25,279 nucleotides of DNA from JALENY01 sp036310185 (lineage in GTDB: Bacteria > Bacillota > Clostridia > Lachnospirales > Lachnospiraceae), in assembly GCA_036310185.1 (NCBI GenBank), contig JAXJSH010000055.1:1-25279 (forward strand). Reading direction: 5' to 3'. The position numbers and the translations under genes are program-made. Below the pieces are notes generated by a model. The model did no database searches. It was not told the DNA's origin and worked only from the letters and a program-made list of their open reading frames with translations. This document shows positions 16,310 to 22,747 of the stretch, one piece after another. The number at the start of each line of letters is the position of its first letter. The first letter of the stretch is position 1.

Positions 16310-16657
16310 ATGAAGCAAAAGAAAAAAATTGTGGTATATTCTCTGACGGTAAAAGTCCTGGGCGGCCTAAGTCCCATTCAGTTTTTCAAAGGCATGGCTC
16401 CGGCTGTGATCATGGCTTTTTCCAGTGCATCTTCCATGGGGACACTTCCTCTGAATCTGGAGTGTACGGAAAAACTGGGTGCAAAAAGAGATGTTGCCAG
16501 CTTTGTGCTTCCGTTGGAAGGTATCGCCCTTGTTGCCGGTGTTGACCGTATTTTTGATATGGGAAGAACGGTTGTAAATATTACCGGTGATGGGGCCTGC
16601 ACACTGATTGTAAGTAAGCTGGAGGAAAAGAAAGAACGGAGAGTAAAAGCAGGATAA
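16310..16657 (+). pseudogene. Doubly deleted relic of a dicarboxylate/glutamate symporter (DAACS)
   Basis: A 115-codon open frame with recognisable pieces of a GltP-type cation symporter that normally has about 430 residues. After a short MKQKKK start, residues 8-68 match the central part (VVYSLTVKVLGG, AVIMAFSSASSMGTLPLN, VASFVLPL). Residues 68-108 match the C-terminal part (PLEGIALVAGVDRIFDMGRT, NITGDGACTLIVSK). The roughly 240 residues normally before the central block are gone. The roughly 65 residues normally between FVLP and PLEG are gone too, with the join at the shared LP. The frame stays open and has a strong ribosome site (GAAGGGGG), so a protein may still be made, but it cannot be a working transporter. 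It precedes the GPH symporter by 29 nt. Confidence 0.8.
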
Positions 16658-16686
16658 GGTTATAATTTTAAAAAAGGAGAAAACAT

Positions 16687-18084
16687 ATGGAAAAGAATTC
16701 AACAAAATCTTCCGTTCCGGCATTTGGAATGAAAGATAAGGTGGGCTACATGTTTGGTGACTTCGGTAATGATTTTACATTTCTTCTGTCTTCCAGTTTT
16801 ATGCTCAAATTTTACACAGATGTAATGGGAGTCTCCGCTGCAGTCGTAGGTGTACTGATGATGGCTGCGCGTTTTGTTGATGCCGTTACGGATGTAACAA
16901 TGGGTCAGATCGTTGACCGCTCAAAACCAACCAAAGACGGCAAGTTCCGTCCATGGCTGAAGCGTATGTGCGGACCGGTTGCCATCGCATCCTTTCTGAT
17001 CTATCTGTCAGGTTTTGCCGATATGGCGATGGGATTTAAGATTGCCTGGATGGCCATTACTTATCTGCTTTGGGGTTCTGTCTTCTATACAGCTGTAAAT
17101 ATTCCGTATGGCTCAATGGCCTCGGCAATTACTGCAGACCCCAATGAACGGGCACAGTTATCTGTATGGAGATCCATCGGCGGTACATTGGCAAACCTGT
17201 TTATCGGTGTAGGAACACCAATGTTTGCGTATATAGTGGTAAATGGCAATACAGTACTTTCCGGAAGCCGTATGACAATCATTGCAGGTGTATTCAGTGT
17301 GCTGGCAATCATCTGCTATCTGGTCTGCTTCAGTCTGGTGAGAGAACGTGTGGAAGTACCGGCAAACAACCGGAAACTGAATGTGGGGCAAATGCTGAAG
17401 AGCATTGTTACAAACAGATCTCTTCTGGGCATTATTGCGGCTGCAATTGCACTGCTGATCGGTATGCTGGGTATGTCCGGTATGGCAGGATATGTGTTCC
17501 CCAATTATTATGGCTCTGCATCCGCCCAGTCGCTGTCGAATCTCCTTTCCAGTCTGGCCATGCTTTTGATCTGCGCACCCTTTGCAGCAAGACTGTCAGC
17601 AAAATTCGGCAAAAAAGAAATATCCATAGTTTCCTGTGGCATAGCTGCCGTTTCCTTTGCAGTCTGTCTCATTCTCAAACCGCAGAATGTGTATGTATAT
17701 CTGATATTCTATGTTATAGCTTACATCGGACTTGGTTTTTTCAACACCATTATCTGGGCTATGATTACGGATGTAATTGATGATGCTGAAGTGAAAAACG
17801 GTGTCCGCGAAGATGGTACGATTTACTCCGTATATTCATTTGCAAGAAAACTGGGGCAGGCTGTGACTTCCGGTATGACCGGCGGCCTGCTGTCCATGAT
17901 CGGATACTCACAGACAACGGCATTTGATCCGGAAGTTACTTCGAAGGTTTTTGATCTGTCCTGTATTATTCCGATTGTTGGATTTGTGGTTGTAGTACTT
18001 GCACTGGCATTTATTTATCCGCTGGGCAAGAAAAAAGTGGAAGAAAACTGTGCCATTCTGGCACAGCGCAAAAAACAGGCGTAA
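16687..18084 (+). CDS. GPH-family (MelB/YicJ-like) sugar:cation symporter
   Basis: A 465-aa, 12-helix membrane transporter of the glycoside-pentoside-hexuronide:cation family in the major facilitator superfamily. The N-terminus has the family pattern KVGYMFGDFGNDFTF, the motif FYTDVMGVSAAVVG, and the charged loop DVTMGQIVDRSKPTKDGKFRPW near residues 74-95. The second half has the matching ITDVIDDAEVKNGVREDGTIYSVYSFARKLGQA loop. Length is normal. The ribosome site AAAAAAGGAGA precedes the ATG. No promoter is seen in the 29-nt gap, so it is probably co-transcribed with the upstream gltP relic. It imports a sugar or glycoside with Na+ or H+; the substrate is not readable. Confidence 0.9.
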   Translation: MEKNSTKSSVPAFGMKDKVGYMFGDFGNDFTFLLSSSFMLKFYTDVMGVSAAVVGVLMMAARFVDAVTDVTMGQIVDRSKPTKDGKFRPWLKRMCGPVAIASFLIYLSGFADMAMGFKIAWMAITYLLWGSVFYTAVNIPYGSMASAITADPNERAQLSVWRSIGGTLANLFIGVGTPMFAYIVVNGNTVLSGSRMTIIAGVFSVLAIICYLVCFSLVRERVEVPANNRKLNVGQMLKSIVTNRSLLGIIAAAIALLIGMLGMSGMAGYVFPNYYGSASAQSLSNLLSSLAMLLICAPFAARLSAKFGKKEISIVSCGIAAVSFAVCLILKPQNVYVYLIFYVIAYIGLGFFNTIIWAMITDVIDDAEVKNGVREDGTIYSVYSFARKLGQAVTSGMTGGLLSMIGYSQTTAFDPEVTSKVFDLSCIIPIVGFVVVVLALAFIYPLGKKKVEENCAILAQRKKQA

Positions 18085-18104
18085 AATTGCTGCATAACAA
18101 CTAA

Positions 18105-18377
18105 AGGAGGGAATATGTTACGACTGTTTTTGAGATTGTTCATGATGTAGTGGAATCTGAAAATGCGTTAGCTGTTAAAACAGATGAGGCAGTTCTTATA
18201 AAGGCTGCAGAACGGCTTCATAATATGCGCACAATAGAATTTATTGATGAAGAAAGAAAAAAGGAAAAGGCGAAAGAGACGATAGAGCTCTTTATGCCAT
18301 TGGCAAGAAAACTTGAAAACAGAAAGTTGATTGATGAATTAAATGATCTGTGTATGAGGTATTATACGGAAAAATAA
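18105..18377 (+). pseudogene. Fragment of a RelA/SpoT-like HD domain protein
   Basis: An open frame that lacks a usable upstream start codon. It translates to a start-less TVFEIVHDVVE, the metal-binding HD motif of (p)ppGpp hydrolases, joined after a few residues to AVLIKAAERLHNMRTIEF. That segment is the second conserved block of the same domain. A helical ETIELFMPLARKLENRKLIDE and CMRYY tail follow. In intact proteins the two blocks are roughly 50-60 residues apart, so an internal stretch seems lost along with the N-terminus. A strong AAAGGAGG site sits in front, but its ATG (18115) is in another frame and stops after eleven codons, suggesting a frameshift too. A GTG at 18150 could start a 75-aa product. 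Confidence 0.65.
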
Positions 18378-18447
18378 TAAATTTAAATCTACATTTTCTG
18401 GGCAACAAAGATATTGTTGCATGGGAGCGTTTCGGTGAGTATATTAG

Positions 18448-18496
18448 AAAAATCCCCCGCATACACTGTAAAAACACGGTATGTGAGGGATTTTTT
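18448..18496 (+). terminator. Terminator-like hairpin overlapping the spoIIID start
   Basis: A 17-nt stem (18448-18464 with 18479-18495, one C-A mismatch and one wobble) is followed by the end of a six-T run. It could terminate transcription from the HD relic. The right arm contains the GAGGGA ribosome site and abuts the TTG start of the spoIIID relic, so it would also mask that start. Confidence 0.55.
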
Positions 18497-18626
18497 GAAA
18501 AGTTATATCGAAGAAAGAGCAGTAGATATTGCCAATTATATTATCGAAAAAAATGCAACCGTGAGACAGACGGCACGGGAGTTCCGTGTCAGCAAGTCGA
18601 CCGTACATGTAGATGTAACAATATAG
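18495..18626 (+). pseudogene. spoIIID: Truncated sporulation regulator SpoIIID
   Basis: The frame from TTG 18495 (GAGGGA ribosome site 5-6 nt upstream) reads KSYIEERAVDIANYII, then ATVRQTAREFRVSKSTVHVD. This matches the N-terminal helix-turn-helix half of SpoIIID, the small DNA-binding regulator of mother-cell gene expression. The normal protein is about 85-95 aa. Here homology stops right after the recognition helix (STVH-VDVT) and a TAG follows at 18624, leaving 43 aa. The basic C-terminal region (typically containing RHIRGG) is absent downstream. The usual lysine in STVHKD is a valine here. It cannot be the working copy, so an intact spoIIID would be expected elsewhere if the organism sporulates. 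Confidence 0.75.
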
Positions 18627-18732
18627 AGCGATTTGTGTGGATGGTAAAATAGAAGAAATGGAGTATTTACTCTGTAAAATGTAAAAGAGAATTCCAGGTC
18701 TATATTTTGTATGGGTCGAAGTAACAATATAG
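18615..18732. repeat. 12-bp direct repeat bracketing the spoIIID break
   Basis: GTAACAATATAG occurs at 18615-18626, exactly where SpoIIID homology ends, and again at 18721-18732. The 94 bases between hold no gene. Small palindromes are present: GAGTA-TT-TACTC inside and AGAGT-GGAT-ACTCT just after. Confidence 0.5.
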
Positions 18733-18756
18733 TTAAAATAAGAGTGGATACTCTGG

Positions 18757-18785
18757 ATGGCTGGCAGAAATGCTGGCCATTTTTA
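18757..18785 (+). terminator. Terminator after the spoIIID relic
   Basis: ATGGCTGGC pairs with GCTGGCCAT (two wobbles) around CAGAAAT-type loop bases, then five T. It probably is the original terminator of the spoIIID locus. Confidence 0.65.
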
Positions 18786-18796
18786 TGTACATTCTT

Positions 18797-18824
18797 TTGC
18801 ACTTGGGTTTTTGTAATCTATCAT
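18797..18824 (+). promoter_or_regulatory. Possible promoter of the unknown gene at 18841
   Basis: TTGCAC, a 16-nt spacer and TATCAT, directly after the preceding terminator and 16 nt before the start codon. The -35 match is weak. Confidence 0.35.
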
Positions 18825-18840
18825 CAGAGGTGTGATAGAG

Positions 18841-19179
18841 ATGAACATGAAACGATTAAAAACAAAGCAGGATGCGATTGATTTGGTAAATGAACAGTAC
18901 AGGAGGCATAAAGGAAAATGGCTTACTATGGAGGATGCAGAAAAATATCAGGCAAAGGTTCGATTCTTGGATATTTCATCCAATGAGATGATTGGGAAAA
19001 AGTATGAGATTATGTTAGAACTAATGGAAGAATTTGGAGTGACACAGTTGGAAGCTACTAATATTTTAAATGGATTTCATGTTGCCGACTATGTAAACAA
19101 ATATTATCGCATCCAGAATAAAATTCCGCTGGATATTAAGGAGAAAAACAAAGGTAATAGTGATAATGACCATGATTAG
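18841..19179 (+). CDS. Unknown small soluble protein
   Basis: A 112-aa protein, basic at the start (MNMKRLKTKQDAIDLVNEQ) and helical throughout, with no signal peptide or membrane segment. Visible segments are YRRHKGKWLTMEDAEKYQAK, EIMLELMEEFGVTQLEATNIL and HVADYVNKYYRIQNKIPL; a polar, low-complexity tail (KEKNKGNSDNDHD) ends it. I do not recognise a family. The regular helices and mid-protein VTQLEATNIL could be a small DNA- or RNA-binding fold, but that is a guess. ATG 18841 is preferred to GTG 18832 because AGAGGTG lies at normal spacing. It stands alone at the edge of the AT-rich accessory part, and the next gene has its own promoter. Confidence 0.7.
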   Translation: MNMKRLKTKQDAIDLVNEQYRRHKGKWLTMEDAEKYQAKVRFLDISSNEMIGKKYEIMLELMEEFGVTQLEATNILNGFHVADYVNKYYRIQNKIPLDIKEKNKGNSDNDHD

Positions 19180-19221
19180 TTTGAGTCTGCGTGCCGTGTG
19201 ATATTTTTCTCATAAAGCACG

Positions 19222-19250
19222 TTGATTGAAATTTCGAAAGTAGTTATAAT
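19222..19250 (+). promoter_or_regulatory. Sigma-A promoter of the PD-(D/E)XK gene
   Basis: TTGATT, a 17-nt spacer and TATAAT, 34 nt before ATG 19285. The -10 box is perfect. The spacer contains the palindrome GAAATTTC. Confidence 0.7.
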
Positions 19251-19284
19251 TGGAAATAGCAGAGGATGGGAGGTCTGATTTTAA

Positions 19285-20307
19285 ATGAGAAAATTAGAAT
19301 CAATATATAGAGCAATGAACTGGGATGTTGAAAAATATTCTGGAATGATTAGGCTGGTATCGGAAAATACAAAGGATTCGAGAATGTTTTGTGCATTGCC
19401 GGGGGAAGATACTCTGGCTGCTTTGAAGCGTATATTTCATATTAAAGAAAAGGTTTTTGATGAGAAATTTCAAGAGGCTTGTAGTGGTTCTGGACAGGAA
19501 GAAAGGCGAATTGCTACATTACATTCATCATCTCTTTGTGCATTACTGTTTTTCTACAATGTCACGAAAGAACATCCGCTGAAAATAGAAATAGCTGGTA
19601 TTGGTGCAGTTGATTTTTTTGATGTCATTTTCGAGTACCAAAATTCTGTTATAGAGGATGCCAACCCTTCCAATATAGATGTTACACTTTTGGGAAAATG
19701 TGGTGATAAGCAGGTTGTTCTGTTTTTGGAATCAAAATTTTCAGAATATATTATCGGTGTACAGAAGCGTTTAAATATCAACGGAGCATACCTAAAAGAA
19801 GAAATAAGTAAGCCTTTGTATGAGAACTGGTTGTGGGATAGGGCAGATGATTTGAACGGAAAGGAATTTTCAGTATCTATTCAAGATTCGCCTACATATT
19901 TGGGTGGCTTAAAGCAGATGATCTCTCATTATGTAGGTGTTCGAAAATTCGAAAGAGGGATTCTGAAACTAAAACAAGGGCAGAGTGCTGGTAAAGACCT
20001 GTATGATGTTCAAAATAATGCGGCGAAGCAATCCGTACAGGAAAAATTGAGAAATTATGCTTTAAAAGGAGATACCATAATTGCACTTGGTTCGATAGTG
20101 TTTGATGTATATGACAAGGATGAAAAACATAGGGAACTACAGGAGTATAGTATTTTATATGATAACTTGATGAAACAGGTATCAGCTGATGCGGTGCAAA
20201 ATGGATCGGACATCTATATCCTTGAAAATTTTTACACCTACCAGCAGCTGTTTGAAAATAAAAAAGGGTGGATGACCGAACAAATTTGGGGCTTCTATTT
20301 TGGTTAA
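19285..20307 (+). CDS. Putative PD-(D/E)XK superfamily nuclease
   Basis: A 340-aa soluble protein that I do not recognise as a named enzyme but which carries a credible PD-(D/E)XK core. D132 lies in SNIDVTLL, followed by a turn and the strand VVLFLESKF with E149 and K151. Before it is a helix with paired acids and HSSSLCALLFFYNV (residues 80-93), which resembles the S-S-x-x-LC helix of PGN_0703-type putative restriction endonucleases. The C-terminal half (about 200-340) has FYTYQQLF and a WMTEQIWGFY end. The start follows GGGAGG at about 11 nt. It is a single-gene unit with its own promoter and terminator, and no methyltransferase is adjacent. Role in defence or DNA processing is inference. 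Confidence 0.6.
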   Translation: MRKLESIYRAMNWDVEKYSGMIRLVSENTKDSRMFCALPGEDTLAALKRIFHIKEKVFDEKFQEACSGSGQEERRIATLHSSSLCALLFFYNVTKEHPLKIEIAGIGAVDFFDVIFEYQNSVIEDANPSNIDVTLLGKCGDKQVVLFLESKFSEYIIGVQKRLNINGAYLKEEISKPLYENWLWDRADDLNGKEFSVSIQDSPTYLGGLKQMISHYVGVRKFERGILKLKQGQSAGKDLYDVQNNAAKQSVQEKLRNYALKGDTIIALGSIVFDVYDKDEKHRELQEYSILYDNLMKQVSADAVQNGSDIYILENFYTYQQLFENKKGWMTEQIWGFYFG

Positions 20308-20328
20308 TTTATATTTACACAGTATGTT

Positions 20329-20359
20329 AGAGATTCATGGTATTCATGGGTCTCTTTTT
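20329..20359 (+). terminator. Terminator of the putative nuclease gene
   Basis: AGAGATTCATG pairs with CATGGGTCTCT (two wobbles) around a 5-nt loop, then a T5 run, 22 nt after the stop. Confidence 0.7.
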
Positions 20360-20379
20360 ATGTACAAACGAATGTGCAT
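20360..20379 (+). promoter_or_regulatory. Operator-like repeat, copy 1 (ATGTACAAACGAATGTGCAT)
   Basis: Identical to copy 2 at 18 of 20 positions, starting 86 bp earlier (about eight helical turns). The outer ends are near-inverted (ATGTAC/GTGCAT). It lies between the nuclease terminator and the WYL operon, with no gene in between. Confidence 0.55.
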
Positions 20380-20445
20380 TCAATGATATATAATCAGCTT
20401 AGAGATAAGAAAAATAAACATGTTCAAGTGATTTGAGTGCTCAGT

Positions 20446-20465
20446 ATGTACAAACAAATGTACAT
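20446..20465 (+). promoter_or_regulatory. Operator-like repeat, copy 2 (ATGTACAAACAAATGTACAT)
   Basis: Outer arms ATGTAC and GTACAT are a perfect inverted repeat with an 8-nt spacer. It overlaps the -35 region of the predicted operon promoter, the classic place for a repressor; the WYL protein of the operon is the obvious candidate (inference). Confidence 0.55.
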
Positions 20466-20475
20466 ATGGTAGAAT
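20447..20475 (+). promoter_or_regulatory. Predicted promoter of the six-gene WYL operon
   Basis: TGTACA, a 17-nt spacer and TAGAAT. The -10 box is five of six; the -35 is four of six and lies inside operator copy 2. If correct, the transcript starts near 20482 and the first gene would be nearly leaderless. Confidence 0.4.
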
Positions 20476-20878
20476 GAGATATAAGATGGAAAACAGAAAT
20501 TGGAGAATAGTTGCAGTAGATTTTGATGGTACTCTGAGTTATGGTCAGTGGCCAGACGTAGGTCCGGCAAATGAAGAATTATTTTGTTTCTTAAAACAAA
20601 TTCAGAAAAAGGGAGATAAAATAATACTGTGGACGTGCAGAGAAAATGAATGCCTGGAAAATGCGGTTAGCTGGTGCAGAAATCATGGATTGGCATTTGA
20701 TGCTATAAACAATAATCTACCAGAGAAGATTGCTGAGTATGGTACAGACAGTCGAAAAATAAGCTGTGATTATTATATTGATGATAGGGCTGTTTCTGTG
20801 GATAATTTCCGTGAATGGAGAGAGCAATATGTACGACAAGGAATTAGCAAAAAGGATGCTGAATTTTCTCATCCTTGA
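20474..20878 (+). CDS. Small HAD-family hydrolase
   Basis: A 134-aa compact HAD phosphatase without a large cap. Motif I is VAVDFDGTL (nucleophile and acid aspartates), motif II is IILWTCRENE, and motif IV is CDYYIDDRAV near residues 100-109. The sequence pattern resembles small HAD proteins common on phages and integrative elements, whose substrates are probably phosphorylated small molecules or nucleotides. Start is uncertain: ATG 20474 has no clear ribosome site and overlaps the predicted -10 box, and ATG 20486 is the alternative. The last 50 bases overlap the WYL regulator gene. It is the first gene of the operon. Confidence 0.8.
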   Translation: MRYKMENRNWRIVAVDFDGTLSYGQWPDVGPANEELFCFLKQIQKKGDKIILWTCRENECLENAVSWCRNHGLAFDAINNNLPEKIAEYGTDSRKISCDYYIDDRAVSVDNFREWREQYVRQGISKKDAEFSHP

Positions 20879-21824
20879 TATTTTGAAAGAATATTCTGAT
20901 GAAGACCACCATCTGACTCAGCAGGAAATTTTAAGATTGTTGAAGCTGAAATATGATGTTGAGTGCGACCGTAGATCTGTAAAAAGCAACGTGGAAGCTC
21001 TGAAAGCGTTTGGCTATGATATTGATATGGAAGATGGATATTGTCTGCTGGAAAGAGATTTTGACGAATCAGAATTACGTCTTTTGATTGATAGTGTTTT
21101 ATTTTCTAAGAATATCAGCCAGTCAGTTGCACAGTCATTAATCAGCAGATTAAAAGAACAGGGGAATCGTTATTTCCGTGCAAAAGTACCTCATATCCAT
21201 AACTTGCCTGAAATGCGTTATGCGGACAATACGCAGGTTATGTATAATCTGGATGTGCTGAATACAGCAATCGCCGAAAATAAAAAGGTGAGTTTTATAT
21301 ATAACGGTTATGGCGCTGATTTTAAATTGCATCCGAAAAGAAAAAACCGTTATGTGGTAAATCCTTATCAGCTGGTTGCTAATAATGGATGGTATTATCT
21401 GGTTGCAAATTATGATAAATATGATGATATTTCTCATTACCGAATTGATAAGATTACAAAAATAGAGATTATGCAGGAGAAAAGTAAACCAGTCTCTAAG
21501 GTAAAGGAAATGGAAAAAGGATTCTCTTTGCCAAGACACATGGCAGAGCATATTTATATGTATAGCGGAGAAAGCGTTACAGTAAAACTTCTGGCAGACA
21601 AAACGATTATGAATGAATTGATAGACTGGTTCGGTAAGGATTTTCGTATTTTAGAAAAGAATGATGATACTATTAAAATTCTTGTGAAATGTAATGAAGA
21701 AGCCATGAAATACTGGGCATTACAATATGGTCCGGATGTTGAAGTATTAGAACCTGAGCATTTGAGGGAACGTGTAAAAGAAGCAGTAAATAATATGGCA
21801 GAAAAATACAATATACAAAAGTGA
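20829..21824 (+). CDS. WYL-domain transcriptional regulator
   Basis: A 331-aa regulator. Residues about 8-75 form an N-terminal winged helix-turn-helix (HHLTQQEILRLLK, CDRRSVKSNVEALKAFGYDI). Residues about 130-215 are the WYL domain, with KVSFIYNGYG, VNPYQLVANNGWYYLVANY (the WYL triad reads WYYL) and HYRIDKI. The C-terminal WCX-like extension (about 240-320) includes SVTVKLLADKT and YWALQYGPDVEVLEP. WYL proteins bind nucleic-acid or nucleotide ligands and control DNA-damage genes (PafBC, DriD) or phage-defence systems (BrxR, CapW). ATG 20829 with GGAGAGA is preferred to an upstream in-frame ATG inside the HAD gene. The stop overlaps the next gene's ribosome site. Confidence 0.9.
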   Translation: MYDKELAKRMLNFLILDILKEYSDEDHHLTQQEILRLLKLKYDVECDRRSVKSNVEALKAFGYDIDMEDGYCLLERDFDESELRLLIDSVLFSKNISQSVAQSLISRLKEQGNRYFRAKVPHIHNLPEMRYADNTQVMYNLDVLNTAIAENKKVSFIYNGYGADFKLHPKRKNRYVVNPYQLVANNGWYYLVANYDKYDDISHYRIDKITKIEIMQEKSKPVSKVKEMEKGFSLPRHMAEHIYMYSGESVTVKLLADKTIMNELIDWFGKDFRILEKNDDTIKILVKCNEEAMKYWALQYGPDVEVLEPEHLRERVKEAVNNMAEKYNIQK

Positions 21825-21834
21825 GGCAGATGAA

Positions 21835-22476
21835 ATGAAAAGGAAATATCCGGTTGTTACATTGTGTGGAAGTACAAGATTCAAAAATGAATTTATAAAA
21901 ATTCAAAAGGAATTAACGCTAAAAGGATATATTGTAATATCTGTTGGTTTGTTCGGGCATGCCGGTGATACAGAAGTATGGGAAGGTATGGATGAAAACA
22001 GCATGACGAAAACAAAGTTCATGCTGGATGATATGCATAAAGAAAAGATTCGCCTTGCCGAAAGTATTTATGTAGTTAATCCAGGCGGGTACATCGGAAC
22101 AAGTACATGGTCTGAAATTTGTTATGCAAGAATGCTCCAAAAACAAATAGATTTTATATGTCCGATTGATGAGGAGTTAATAGATACTAAATTAAAGGAG
22201 CGTATGCAGAAAGCGGAGCAGTTGGCTTGGCAACAGCTGGATTCCATTCGTCACAGCAATGGATATTATAATATCAATGACTATGTGCATTTTACTCATA
22301 AACGCAAAATTATTGTAGATCCATGGATAAATGTAGATGTTCACTATAAAGGAATACCGTGGAGTTTTCATGACGATCCGGAGTGTTCTGTGAATCCTTT
22401 TGAATATTATGGCCGCGAAAAAGTGGCTGGTTTCATTGAAGAAATATTGATGAGATATGGAGATATGCACGAATAA
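21835..22476 (+). CDS. Nucleoside 2-deoxyribosyltransferase-like protein with C-terminal extension
   Basis: A 213-aa protein. Residues 1-115 have a Rossmann-like fold of the nucleoside deoxyribosyltransferase type: the N-terminal strand and turn VVTLCGSTRFK (12-15 GSTR), a VISVGLFGHAGD loop, a MLDDMHKEKIRLAESIYVVN strand, then GYIGTSTWSEICYA with E94 at the catalytic-glutamate position. Simple relatives on phages and Firmicute chromosomes are about 110-130 aa. Here about 90 more residues follow, with NDYVHFTHKRKIIVDPW and WSFHDDPECSVNPFEYYG, which I do not recognise. The family cleaves or transfers N-glycosidic bonds, or binds nucleotides without known chemistry. The ribosome site GTGAGG overlaps the WYL stop codon, indicating coupling. 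Confidence 0.75.
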   Translation: MKRKYPVVTLCGSTRFKNEFIKIQKELTLKGYIVISVGLFGHAGDTEVWEGMDENSMTKTKFMLDDMHKEKIRLAESIYVVNPGGYIGTSTWSEICYARMLQKQIDFICPIDEELIDTKLKERMQKAEQLAWQQLDSIRHSNGYYNINDYVHFTHKRKIIVDPWINVDVHYKGIPWSFHDDPECSVNPFEYYGREKVAGFIEEILMRYGDMHE

Positions 22477-22499
22477 AAGAGATTCAGAAGGAGACATTC

Positions 22500-22724
22500 A
22501 TGTACAAATACTATTTTGCTGAAGAAAATTGCATTTTATATAAATCTGGCTACGAAGGTAGTTTTGAGGAATATATAGGTAATTGCCTGTGGAATGCGGT
22601 TCTTTATGAGCTTGATACGGAAGAGCTTGAAGAAATCAGCGAAGAAGATGCTGATGACATTATAAAGGAAATGGAAGGCGACGAATATTATCTTGTAGAT
22701 GGTTGTGTATTTGAAGAAGATTAA
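22500..22724 (+). CDS. Very acidic small protein of unknown function
   Basis: A 74-aa protein with 24 Asp/Glu and only three Lys, no Arg, so a net charge near -21. It starts MYKYYFAEENCILYKSGYEG and has an acidic helix (DTEELEEISEEDADDIIKEM) in the middle, ending YYLVDGCVFEED. No family is recognised. A strong AGAAGGAGA ribosome site precedes it, 23 nt after the previous stop, so it is a real gene of the operon. The charge and size recall DNA-mimic proteins such as the uracil-DNA glycosylase inhibitor Ugi (84 aa), and a UDG-superfamily gene lies two genes downstream. No sequence similarity to Ugi can be claimed. Confidence 0.75.
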   Translation: MYKYYFAEENCILYKSGYEGSFEEYIGNCLWNAVLYELDTEELEEISEEDADDIIKEMEGDEYYLVDGCVFEED

Positions 22725-22747
22725 AAACCAACGGGAGGACAATAACC

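Noticed and set aside
16240..16545. 101-codon forward frame overlapping the gltP relic
   Set aside because: No ribosome site and no recognisable protein, while the other frame carries clear symporter segments.
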